From CAYRTD01 sp964426915 (lineage in GTDB: Bacteria > Bacteroidota > Bacteroidia > Bacteroidales > GCA-2748055), in assembly GCA_964426915.1 (NCBI GenBank), contig CAYRTD010000028.1, forward strand, positions 1-31,314: 31,314 bases of DNA, in the 5' to 3' direction. This document shows positions 6,610 through 14,278 of this stretch, in pieces (position 1 is the stretch's first letter; each line of letters begins with the position of its first letter). The translations under genes were made by a program, and so were the position numbers. The notes beneath the pieces were generated by a model. It was not told the DNA's origin, searched no databases, and saw only the letters and a program-made list of their open reading frames with translations.

Positions 6610-6901
6610 GGGATTGTCTCGAAATATCCTGACGTTTTAAACCTGTCAACTTATCTCATAACACACCATAAAAGCTGTTTGGGAAGTTATTTTTATCCCT
6701 TAAAAGACAACCATCCTAATGACATCAGGCATGGGTTTAGCTTCATATTATCTAATTAACGCCCGTCCGGTGGAATTATTTCTTCATTGAAACCTTTCTA
6801 TGGGGTACTCGTAAGATTATAGACGCTGACTAACACCTGGGCTGGAGACAGGTGCGGTAAAAATGCACCGTCTCATTTTTAGCAATTAATATCGTCTGAT
6901 T
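6610..6901. other. Intergenic region with one strong hairpin
   Basis: No supportable gene is present. The only clear structure is the hairpin at 6845-6880, listed separately. A CACCT/AGGTG pair just upstream could form an alternative, mutually exclusive fold. Confidence 0.5.
6845..6880 (+). terminator. Terminator-like hairpin in the leader of the beta-barrel gene
   Basis: GAGAC-A-GGTGC (6845-6855) pairs with GCACC-GTCTC (6865-6874), giving ten base pairs with one bulged A, followed by ATTTTT. It lies 22 bases before the ATG of the beta-barrel gene, so it could be a terminator of upstream transcription or an attenuator. An alternative pairing of its left arm with CACCT just upstream is visible. 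Confidence 0.5.
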
Positions 6902-7753
6902 ATGAAAATAGTAAAACTTAGTTTTTTATTAGTTATATGCTTAATGCTTACTTTAGATGCCCATAGCCAGATTAAATTTGGAGCCAGGGTAAACCTGGGA
7001 ACTTCATGGATAAGCTCCGGGAATTTGAAAGATAATCTTGAATTTCAAATGAACCGTGATGCTAATATTAAAGAATGGAGTGCCAGCTATAGACCGGGTA
7101 CGATGATCGGTATTGGTGGCGTTGCTCAATATGAACTGACAGAAAGATTATTCCTGCAAGGAGAGTTATCTTATAACTACCAGCAATCCAGAATAGATAT
7201 TGATTATCTGGAAGATGACATAAATCTTAATGGTAATGGTGAGACTGAGCAGATAAATTCTGAGGCTAAAATTTCTTCCTCACGTCTTTCAACACCTGTT
7301 ACCGTACATTACTCGCTCGGCCTGGATAAGCCTGTGCTGTTAGCCGGACTTGAGGCAAATTTTTTAAACACTCCTCAGATAGAGTCCACAGAATCGGAAT
7401 TAGTGAGGGAATTTGAAAATGGTACTTTAGTTGCTTCTGAATCTGATTTAGAAGCTGTGGTTGGTGATCTGGATATATTTAATACCACACGGTTTAATTT
7501 TCTGTTAGGTGTCGCAAAGTCAGTGGAATTGGCTGGTAATAAAATATTATTGCAGTTGACTTATCACTTGCCACTAAGTGCCTCGGAAATGTATACTTTT
7601 AACAATAGAGCAGCATTTGATGATAATTCGTTTCGAAACAATGAAGTTTTTGGAGCTTTTGGGAAAGTTGATGCTGAACAGGACGCTTCCGCTTACCCAT
7701 TGAATGATTTCAGGATGCACTTTCTTGACTTCTCAGTAACCTACCTGTTTTAA
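6902..7753 (+). CDS. Outer-membrane beta-barrel protein (porin family)
   Basis: This 283-residue protein starts at ATG 6902 with a signal peptide (MKIVKLSFLLVICLMLTLDAHS, cleaved before QIKFG). The mature part begins with IKFGARVNLGTSW and continues with amphipathic strands (GTMIGIGGVAQYELTERLFL, LFLQGELSYNYQQ, VTVHYSLGLDKPVLLAGLEA, FNFLLGVAKSVEL, ILLQLTYHLPL). It ends in FLDFSVTYLF, an aromatic-terminated last strand recognised by the Bam machinery. It resembles the PorT/outer membrane beta-barrel families of Bacteroidota. The substrate or partner is unknown. It is monocistronic, with a hairpin in front and an intrinsic terminator behind. Confidence 0.75.
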   Translation: MKIVKLSFLLVICLMLTLDAHSQIKFGARVNLGTSWISSGNLKDNLEFQMNRDANIKEWSASYRPGTMIGIGGVAQYELTERLFLQGELSYNYQQSRIDIDYLEDDINLNGNGETEQINSEAKISSSRLSTPVTVHYSLGLDKPVLLAGLEANFLNTPQIESTESELVREFENGTLVASESDLEAVVGDLDIFNTTRFNFLLGVAKSVELAGNKILLQLTYHLPLSASEMYTFNNRAAFDDNSFRNNEVFGAFGKVDAEQDASAYPLNDFRMHFLDFSVTYLF

Positions 7754-7795
7754 ATAATTGGGACTAGTCACGGTCACTATATGACTTGCTTAATC

Positions 7796-7833
7796 TAAAG
7801 CCCCGTCCGTGCATTTATGGATGGGGTTTTTGG
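7796..7833 (+). terminator. Rho-independent terminator
   Basis: CCCCGTCC (7801-7808) pairs with GGATGGGG (7819-7826), with one G-U pair, around a 10-base loop. It is followed by TTTTTGGTTT. It lies 47 bases downstream of the beta-barrel gene stop and is its likely terminator. Confidence 0.75.
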
Positions 7834-8342
7834 TTTAAGGCTACTTTCCGTATCCTCCTATGAATCGCTGCTCAACGTCAATCTTTTTTTCTCTCTTCTC
7901 AACGTCCTCAATAATGGGTCCGGCCTTTTCCAGATACTAATGGCGCAATTCAAAAGAGCAATCTGACTAAAGTATGGAGAATGAATATTAATATTTAGTA
8001 TCAGAAAGAAAACTCGTTTTTTCAGCTGTGCTTGATAAGAAAGCGTCAAGAGCAAGGCATGCGATGCCTGAAAGACAGGAGTTTACTAATCGTAAATGAC
8101 TGTCTTGAAGGCGAGCATAACGCAGCTATTGGCGTTTTCTTGCAAGCACTATTTAACAATTTACTTTTATGTCCTTACGTTACGGGCAAGTTAACAAAGA
8201 AAAGAGTTGACCACCCAATATCCTCATGCGAAAGCTGACTCTCCTGTCTGACTTTTTGCAAAATGGTTAGCAAATAATTTTGTAATTTTATAACACTCTG
8301 CATTTAGCAAATTTTGTAAGCAGCAATAAATGTCTATCCATT
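7834..8342. other. Non-coding region with nested stem-loops and a possible promoter
   Basis: No supportable gene is seen in this 0.5-kb gap. Three consecutive hairpins lie at 8031-8104: CTTGA/TCAAG, then AGGCAT-GCG-ATGCCT (8055-8069), then GACAGGAGTTTAC/GTAAATGACTGTC (8074-8086 and 8092-8104, two mismatches). TAATTTTG at 8275-8282 matches the -7 box and lies 60 bases before the mechanosensitive channel gene. The hairpin block has the look of a dispersed structured repeat, but only one copy is in this window. Confidence 0.4.
8275..8282 (+). promoter_or_regulatory. -7 box TAATTTTG upstream of the MscS gene
   Basis: TAATTTTG matches TAnnTTTG. A TTTTTG at 8253-8258 could be the -33 element, although its spacing of 16 bases is short. 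The box is 60 bases before ATG 8343. Confidence 0.35.
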
Positions 8343-9617
8343 ATGAACTATAAAAAAGAAGAAGAATATAACTACGGTACAAAGGGGAGGTTGTCCAAAA
8401 GGATTTCGGTTACTGCGCAGAAAAAAAGAAGTAAAAGAAGGATACAAAAAAGCACAGTGGTAAAGGGAGCAGAAAACCGGCTTAAAGGGTTCCGCCAGGC
8501 TTCCATGCTGGCTGTGGCCTTAACCGGATTTATCCTGCTGATATTTACAACAGAAGATACTTACTCGTTTACTGGTCAAAGCCCTGAAAATCAGCAGGAC
8601 AGTGTTGAAGTAGCAGCAAGGGCTGATACTGTTAGTGCAGAAGGCGGGACAGGTCAGGCTGCCGATGAAGCTATCGGAGCCTTACAGAATATGTGGAATA
8701 ATTTTACATCCAATTATCCGAAGGTTCTGATTGCCATAGGCATACTGTTGCTATCCTGGTTGCTTGTGCGGCTTATAAGTCTTATCCTTCGCAAAGCTTT
8801 CATAAAAATTAAAAGTCTTGAAGGTGTTATAACTCTTACCTCTATCTCTGTGTGGTTGCTTGCGGTTGGTATAGCCTTTAGTGTGCTGGTGGGCGATATC
8901 AGGGCACTGGTAGGTTCCTTCGGGCTTATAGGCCTTGCCCTGTCCTGGGCCCTGCAAACACCCATAGAGAGTTTTACCGGTTGGCTGATGAATGCCTTTC
9001 GAAGGTATTATAAGGTGGGCGACCGCATTCTGGTAGGTAATGTGTTTGGGGATGTCTTCCGTATTGACTATCTTTCAACCACTGTATGGGAAATTGGTTC
9101 GCCCTCTCAGCCGGGTTATGTCAACGCCGAACAACCCACCGGGCGCATGGTCACCTTTCCCAATAACGAGATCCTTTCGGGTACAATAATCAACCTTACC
9201 GGCGATTTTCCATGGGTGTGGGATGAACTCATCACTGCGGTGGCCAACGAATCGGATATACCTTTGGCCATGCAGGTGCTTGATGATACAGCCGAAGAGC
9301 TTATCGGCAACTATATGCAGCAGCCAGCCCTAAAGTATGCGGCCATTCTTAAAAAGGCTGGCCTGACAGAAGAGGTGCCTGTTAAACCACAGGTATATGT
9401 ATCAGCAAGCGAATCATGGACTGAAATTACCGTAAGGTACCTGGTAGGCGCCCGCGAACGCCGGCAATGGAGATCCGACCTGCTTATGAAAATAAATGCG
9501 GAAATCAATAAACCTGAATACAAAAGCAAAATAATACCGGTGTATCCGCGGCAGCAGGTACAGGTGATCAATGAGGAAGGAGTGCCTTTTGATTTCAGGC
9601 AAAAAAGCCAGGGGTAA
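8343..9617 (+). CDS. MscS family mechanosensitive ion channel
   Basis: This 424-residue inner-membrane protein has a basic cytoplasmic N-terminus (residues 1-50) and a first hydrophobic segment at about 52-70 (ASMLAVALTGFILLIFTTE). An acidic or alanine-rich linker follows, then membrane helices at about 127-150 (VLIAIGILLLSWLLVRLISL) and 163-185. The pore-lining helix with the MscS signature is at about 188-225 (RALVGSFGLIGLALSWALQT, then PIESFTGWLMNAFRRYYKVGDRI). The beta domain follows (VGNVFGDVFRIDYLSTTVWE ... VTFPNNEILSGTIINLT), then the C-terminal alpha/beta domain. Members open under membrane tension to release solutes during hypo-osmotic shock. The gene is alone on its strand and is noticeably more GC-rich than the TA and remnant regions. 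Confidence 0.92.
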   Translation: MNYKKEEEYNYGTKGRLSKRISVTAQKKRSKRRIQKSTVVKGAENRLKGFRQASMLAVALTGFILLIFTTEDTYSFTGQSPENQQDSVEVAARADTVSAEGGTGQAADEAIGALQNMWNNFTSNYPKVLIAIGILLLSWLLVRLISLILRKAFIKIKSLEGVITLTSISVWLLAVGIAFSVLVGDIRALVGSFGLIGLALSWALQTPIESFTGWLMNAFRRYYKVGDRILVGNVFGDVFRIDYLSTTVWEIGSPSQPGYVNAEQPTGRMVTFPNNEILSGTIINLTGDFPWVWDELITAVANESDIPLAMQVLDDTAEELIGNYMQQPALKYAAILKKAGLTEEVPVKPQVYVSASESWTEITVRYLVGARERRQWRSDLLMKINAEINKPEYKSKIIPVYPRQQVQVINEEGVPFDFRQKSQG

Positions 9618-9955
9618 GGAATGCTTAACAAATTTGAACTGCTGAAAATATTGATTAGCTATTGTTACTGTCGTCCGGATTGCTTTTGCAGTCTTTATTG
9701 TGCTTGAGCCGTGTGAGCCGATGAATACCTTTAAGGTTTGTTTCAGGCGGCTGCTTAGCCTGTATTAAAAGCAGATTGACAGATAACAGGTTCGAAGTGC
9801 GCAACGTTTCATACCGCCATACGTAAGTGCTTAAAACCATCACTATGAATATTTTGTGTCTTTACAAAAAAGCCATTATGACCTTTGAAAAAACATATGA
9901 TGTTCAAATCCCTGTAGGCCTGGTATTTACATACCGGCGCACCGTTGGCACAAAT
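9618..9955. other. Intergenic region, possible degraded sequence
   Basis: No supportable gene. One frame near 9650-9710 reads as a short hydrophobic stretch that soon stops, and GAGCCGTGTGAG at 9705-9716 resembles only the 5' strand of a group II domain V, with no matching 3' strand. The frame of the next gene is open from 9827, but its signal peptide places the start at 9956. Confidence 0.4.
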
Positions 9956-10636
9956 ATGAAAAAACGAATTCTAACAATATTATTTTTTAGCATTTGTGTT
10001 TTGGGTTATTCTCAAAATCAAAAAACGATTTATCCGAATTTTATTGGACTGAATTCGAATGAAGTTGAAAATAATTTAGAATGGGAAATTTTAGAAAAGG
10101 TCACTGGTGATTTAAATAAAGATGGAAACGATGATCAAGTTTTAATTCTTGAATCAAAAGACAGTATTCCTGAAAAAAGATGTTCTGATTGTGAATTATT
10201 AAAAACCAAGCCGAGAATAATACTTGTATTACTTAAACAAGATGACAAACAAAAAGTGATAGTGCAAAACAATAAATTTATTGCACGTGGAGACGAAGGG
10301 GGGATGGCAAATTATATTGAACCTGAATTATCAATCAACGACGGGTTATTAAATATCTACTATCAATATACTCGTTCAATTCAATCTTACACTTTTGAAT
10401 TCAAAAATGACCGGATGGAAATTGTTAAAGCCGAAAGTATGGGAGTTCACTCAGCTAGTGGGAATTACGAAAATGATAAATATGATTTTATTAATGGAAC
10501 ACTTATTTCAAGGACAGGAAATATATCTGAAGAAGAATCAAAAACTGAAATTATTGAAATTGATATAAAGTCAAAATCACTTTCTGAATTTGAAGAAATG
10601 TATACATGGGAAATCACCGAATACAAACTCTTGTAA
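9956..10636 (+). CDS. Secreted hypothetical protein
   Basis: This 226-residue protein starts at ATG 9956, chosen because it begins a clean signal peptide (KKRILTILFFSICVLGYSQ). The frame upstream of it is open but shows no signal-like or conserved sequence. Residues about 45-65 read LEKVTGDLNKDGNDDQVLIL, the GDLNxDGxxD motif typical of FG-GAP/integrin-like or EF-hand-like calcium-binding turns that Bacteroidota secreted proteins use at the start of a domain. A CSDC pair at about 79-82 might form a disulfide or metal site. The rest is strand-rich with a long acidic C-terminus. No enzymatic family is recognised. It is AT-rich compared with the preceding channel gene. Confidence 0.6.
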   Translation: MKKRILTILFFSICVLGYSQNQKTIYPNFIGLNSNEVENNLEWEILEKVTGDLNKDGNDDQVLILESKDSIPEKRCSDCELLKTKPRIILVLLKQDDKQKVIVQNNKFIARGDEGGMANYIEPELSINDGLLNIYYQYTRSIQSYTFEFKNDRMEIVKAESMGVHSASGNYENDKYDFINGTLISRTGNISEEESKTEIIEIDIKSKSLSEFEEMYTWEITEYKLL

Positions 10637-10723
10637 AACAAGAATTGTATGTTTGTTTAACCATCTATAAAAAAGTCCGATTAATAGAGGGCTAAACCAG
10701 TAGAAATAAACCAAAGTATACTT

Positions 10724-11991
10724 ATGAGAAAGCTTTTTATATTCTTTATCATTTTATTAATGTTACCTGTTTTTGCCTATTCCGGTAATTATCAAAATGC
10801 CACTGATTCTCTTATCAGAGCAGCGATGAAACAACATCATATACCTGGTGTCGCAATTATTATTGTTCATGGAGACAGTTTGATATTTAGCAAAGGATAT
10901 GGTTATTCCGACCTAACTAAACAGGTGAAGGTAAATCCGTCAACTTCTGTCTTTCGGTGCGGATCAGTATCAAAATCACTTACTGCAACAGCGGTTATGA
11001 TCCTTAAAGAACAAGGAAAGATAGATTTACATAAAGACATTTCATTCTACCTTAATGAAGAAGAGATAAACTCTTTTGGGATTTCGGGAAAATCAATCAC
11101 TTTACATCACCTTCTTACTCATAGTGCGGGATTTGATGAAAGACTTTTTGGTTCTCATGTTAATAGCTACCAGGAGTGGATGCCTTTAAAAGAGTATTTT
11201 GTACGATATCCTTTGATTTTTAGAAGTGAGCCGGGAGAAATATTAAATTACAATGATCAGGGTATTGCTTTAGCAGGATATATTGTAGAAAAGGTATCAG
11301 GAATATCTTTCTCTGAATTTATGAAAAAGCAGCTTTTTATGCCGCTACAAATGAATAACAGCAGCTTTAATCCACAGCTGCCAAAAAACATTAAAGAAAA
11401 TCTGGCAGAAAGTTATACATAACCATTGCTCTTCAGAATGAAGTGGCAAAATCAGATGAAGTCCTATGGAAAATTCAGGGTGGAAAATATATTCGTATTG
11501 ATACCCTTTTGTTTCAATGGCATGAGGGCCATGAATTTTATTCTGCATTTTCAACAGAAAATAATAAGGTGAAATACCTTCACATGGGCACGGGGAGCAA
11601 AGAAAAAGTACCATTTTTTGAACATGTCAATCTTCAGTTAGTTCTTTTGGGAGTGTTTCATTTGCTCTTTCTTATTGTTACTTTTTTCGCTTTTTACCAA
11701 TTCAAAAAGAAAGGTGAACATGTATATATTTTAGCAGGACTAGGTGGATTAATGTTTTTTGTAGCACTGCCAATTTTTACCGCAGTTTTATTCTCTGTAG
11801 ACTTTCAGGAGTTATATAAGGGAGCTACAACTGTTATGATCATTGCTTCATGGATAACTTTTTCAGGAGGATTGGTGATGCTTATAAGTCTGATATATAA
11901 TCGTCGTCAGAAATTCATATTCTGGCTTATGCTTGCCAGCCTCTTATATATCCCTTACCTGATTTACTGGAATTTTCCGATTTTACCATGA
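10724..11991 (+). pseudogene. Serine hydrolase (beta-lactamase-like) with internal deletion and frameshift
   Basis: The first part, 10724-11422, encodes 232 residues: signal peptide, HHIPGVAIIIVHGD, the SxxK motif in RCGSVSKSLTA, LLTHSAGFDE and the Y-N-D block in EILNYNDQGIALAGYIVEKV. This is the N-terminal half of a class C beta-lactamase-like/serine hydrolase domain. It stops at TAA 11420-11422, just after LAESYT. In another frame, open from 11395 and with a GTG at 11443, 11395-11991 encodes the C-terminal part of the same family: LDTLLFQ-like strands (here IDTLLFQWHEGHEFY), VKYLHMGTGS and four hydrophobic helices. The roughly 150-200 residues that normally hold the third catalytic motif (HxG/KTG) are absent. 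A deletion with frame change is therefore the simplest reading, and the enzyme is expected to be inactive. Confidence 0.7.
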
Positions 11992-12156
11992 AATAAGTAT
12001 CATTAATGGAAGGATTTAAATTATGTCCAGATCCTAATGACGAATGGTACTTTAAGAATTGGACAGAAAAATAATGTTTTTTAAAAGTATTCAATGAAGC
12101 TGAGGTAATAAAGTCTATAAATTTTAAAGAATAAATCTGGAAAATATATGTATAAA
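11992..12156. other. Short gap with an orphan 22-codon frame
   Basis: 12006-12074 reads as a short frame ending EWYFKNWTEK that looks like the C-terminal tail of some protein, but nothing upstream continues it. No call is made. Confidence 0.2.
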
Positions 12157-12489
12157 TTATCTGATTTCCTCCAGGAATGAAATAATTACTTCATAATGAT
12201 CCCTGGCTTTTCGTGGCCAGACCCAATAGCTTTGCGGCCAATCCCATACATTACCTTCCAGCCTGCCATAGATCTCCAGGTCATGATTGGCATTGTCAAA
12301 AACATGAACATTATAATGAGGACTTGAAGATTTTTCAAGCAGTGATAACATAAGGTCTTTATTGGTTTCAGGAGGAACAAGATTATCTGCGCCACCCAGT
12401 AAACTCAGGACAGGTATTGATATGGACAATAAGTGAGGTAAACCAGCTTGCCACTTGCTAACGATCCGGAACGTTACTTCCGCTCATAA
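12157..12489 (-). pseudogene. Alpha/beta hydrolase C-terminal fragment
   Basis: On the minus strand the frame is open from about 12489 to the stop at 12157. It encodes FRIVSKWQAGLPHLLSISIP, followed by VLSLLGGADNLVPPETNKD and FDNANHDLEIYGR. These are the acid (GGAD) and histidine (NANHD) blocks of the C-terminal third of an alpha/beta hydrolase of the dienelactone/BAAT-like type. The nucleophile elbow (GxSxG) and everything before it are missing, and the sequence upstream on this strand hits a stop and an inverted-repeat element. This is a truncated relic. Its upstream end overlaps the left arm of the repeat at 12455-12470. Confidence 0.65.
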
Positions 12490-12594
12490 GGGACTTACAC
12501 CCTCTGGAAAAAAACCATATCTGTTTGCTACGTCAATCAAAATAATTTGCTATTTTCAATTATTTATTGAGCTTCCAACCGGACCGTTAGCAAA
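12455..12594. repeat. Inverted-repeat bounded element of about 140 bp
   Basis: TTGCTAACGATCCGG (12455-12469) is matched by CCGGACCGTTAGCAA (12579-12593), the inverse complement with one mismatch in 15. The interior is non-coding and has a GGGACTTACACCC hairpin-like stretch at about 12488-12501. Terminal inverted repeats around a short non-coding interior suggest a MITE or a recombination site of the attC kind. The element cuts an alpha/beta hydrolase remnant on its left and precedes a small secreted protein on its right. Confidence 0.5.
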
Positions 12595-12634
12595 TATTTA
12601 AAAAGGAACTTCTACCAATAGAAATTGCAACGCA

Positions 12635-12943
12635 ATGAATAAGCAATATATATCAATAATTTTTATCTTGTTTTTTGCACATAATGTATTTTCTCAAGAT
12701 ACTTTATTTAAAGAAAACTCGGTATGGATTGGCGAAATATCAAATGGTAAACGCAATGGTTATTGCTACGAGTATAAAAATGACAATTTACATGGTGAAT
12801 ATGTTGTTTTTAATTGGTATGGCAAGTATGTCTGGCGCTATGGATATTTTGAAAATGGAGAAAAAGTTAATTGGATTGAATATGAGAAAGGAGAAGGGCC
12901 CACAAAGGAAAAATATCTTAAAATTAAAAGCAAAAAATTATGA
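12635..12943 (+). CDS. Small secreted MORN-like protein
   Basis: This 102-residue protein starts at ATG 12635 with a signal peptide (KQYISIIFILFFAHNVFSQ). The mature part contains MORN-type or YwqK-like repeats: VWIGEISNGKRNGYCYEYKN, then DNLHGEYVVFNWYGKYVWRY and GYFENGEKVNWIEYEKGEG. Such repeats form beta-hairpins that serve as adaptor surfaces; no catalytic role is expected. It ends at TGA 12941-12943, and the following PKD-like fragment is in the same frame, so the stop could be a secondary truncation of a longer protein. It starts about 40 bases after the inverted-repeat element. Confidence 0.55.
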   Translation: MNKQYISIIFILFFAHNVFSQDTLFKENSVWIGEISNGKRNGYCYEYKNDNLHGEYVVFNWYGKYVWRYGYFENGEKVNWIEYEKGEGPTKEKYLKIKSKKL

Positions 12944-13219
12944 AATTATGCTAAAATAACTGATTCAGATCAAACCACAGCAACAGATTCTGTAAAAGTT
13001 CGGTTCTCTTCTTTTGTTGCATGTCTTGGTGAATGCCGGGAAGAAATTTCTCTCGGCGATAGCGTACAACTTGGACACTGTATCATTGGAGGAATACCAC
13101 CGTATTACTATTCATGGACACCTTCTGAATCGCTTTCTGATCCAACGGCAGGAAATCCTTGGGCAAAACCTCAAGTCACCACTTCAATCATAGTTCAGAC
13201 ATGCTTGCCCAGATGGTAA
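12944..13219 (+). pseudogene. PKD/SprB-like repeat fragment of a large surface protein
   Basis: The open frame, without its own start codon, encodes about 91 residues that match the end of one repeat (ITDSDQTTATDSVKVRF) and most of a following one (EISLGDSVQLGHCIIGGIPP, then YYYSWTPSESLSDPTAGNPW and PQVTTSIIVQT). This GGxPPYxYSWTPxxxLSDPTxxNP pattern is typical of SprB/PKD-like repeats in large secreted or gliding-related proteins of Bacteroidota. There is no signal peptide and no C-terminal sorting domain. The frame is continuous with the preceding small protein across one TGA. It is probably a relic of a large adhesin-like gene. Confidence 0.6.
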
Positions 13220-13222
13220 ACA

Positions 13223-14017
13223 TCAATAAACATACTCAATAACGCCATTCCTTCTTACAGGATATCCTTTTTCATTATATTCATACTTATTTTCAGTGAT
13301 TTGAGTCTCCTCAATAACTTCGTCAACTTCAAAGTGAATGATATAGGTCTCTTTTACGATGTTATTGGTATTGGTATGTAATCCGGGTATCATAAGTGAG
13401 TGAAATGCCCTGTAAGGATTGGATTTATTATCAAATTTATATTCAGTAGTAGTTTGAAGTTCGGCCTTCCCTGATTCCAGGAAAAAATAATGTAACTTTT
13501 TAACCAGGTTATCTTTTTCATCATAGGAGAAGTCAATATAGCCCGTTTTCTTTTCATCATGAAAGAATGTCCGGCGGCTTATCCTGTTATTTTCATCATA
13601 ACTGTATTTGCTGTATCCTAAATAGTTGGAGGTTTTGACCAATTTATTATTGCCATCATAATCATAAGTCTGTGTACTGTATTTCTCTGTATTACCCGGA
13701 TTAACCCATTCTTTTCTGTTCCATGCCGAATCGGCCCTGAAACTGCTACTGCTGTATATCCCCGGATCAATATAATGGTCTGATGATTTTACCCTGTGAT
13801 TCTTATAGTTATGCCGGGTGTAATGCCATTTACTTTTTTCTTCCAGAATCTGACCCTCATCATTGTAGGTATATTCATATTGCCGTTCACCCTCATACAA
13901 TAACTGCTTAAGGAATACATTATCAGTGTTGTTATTAAAAAACCCTTCTTCACCTTTTTCGCATGAGCAAAGGGAAATTATAAACAGGAGGCCTGGTATT
14001 ATTAGGTAAGTCTTCAA
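13223..14017 (-). CDS. Lipoprotein with RHS/YD-like repeats
   Basis: This 264-residue protein starts at ATG 14017 with a lipoprotein signal (LLFIISLCSC, lipidated Cys at about residue 19). The body consists of repeating two-strand units with Y-x-Y-D/N cores: YEYTYNDEGQILEEKS, TQTYDYDGNNKLVKTS, SKYSYDENNRISRRT, IDFSYDEKDNLVKKL, TEYKFDNKSNPYRAF and NKYEYNEKGYPVRR. This is the YD/RHS-like repeat found in many Bacteroidota lipoproteins. The protein is probably displayed at the outer membrane; its partner is unknown. It converges with the PKD-like fragment, with only 3 bases between their stops. Confidence 0.7.
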   Translation of the reverse strand: MKTYLIIPGLLFIISLCSCEKGEEGFFNNNTDNVFLKQLLYEGERQYEYTYNDEGQILEEKSKWHYTRHNYKNHRVKSSDHYIDPGIYSSSSFRADSAWNRKEWVNPGNTEKYSTQTYDYDGNNKLVKTSNYLGYSKYSYDENNRISRRTFFHDEKKTGYIDFSYDEKDNLVKKLHYFFLESGKAELQTTTEYKFDNKSNPYRAFHSLMIPGLHTNTNNIVKETYIIHFEVDEVIEETQITENKYEYNEKGYPVRRNGVIEYVY

Positions 14018-14278
14018 TGATTTTTTCTTTAATGATGGAGTTTTGGCGATTTAGGTTGCGTATTCACTTTACCGGGCAAAAATAATGGAAGCATCACCAT
14101 GGACTATATTTTCATGTTGGCGGATTTTGTAACATTATTTTGCATAAATGAATTAGGTTACCCGGCGGTAAATAAAAATTTTATACTTTTAGGGAGCGAT
14201 GGTGGAAGCAGCTATGGATCACTATCGGAAAATCGACAAGTGATAATATGAGTGTGTAAATCAAAAAAACCCTTTTGT

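Noticed and set aside
9705..9716. GAGCCGTGTGAG as another group II intron domain V
   Set aside because: Only the 5' strand matches; there is no complementary CTCACACGG-type 3' strand or GNRA loop nearby.
9827..9955. N-terminal extension of the secreted protein at 9956
   Set aside because: The extension would bury the signal peptide; ATG 9956 begins a normal one.
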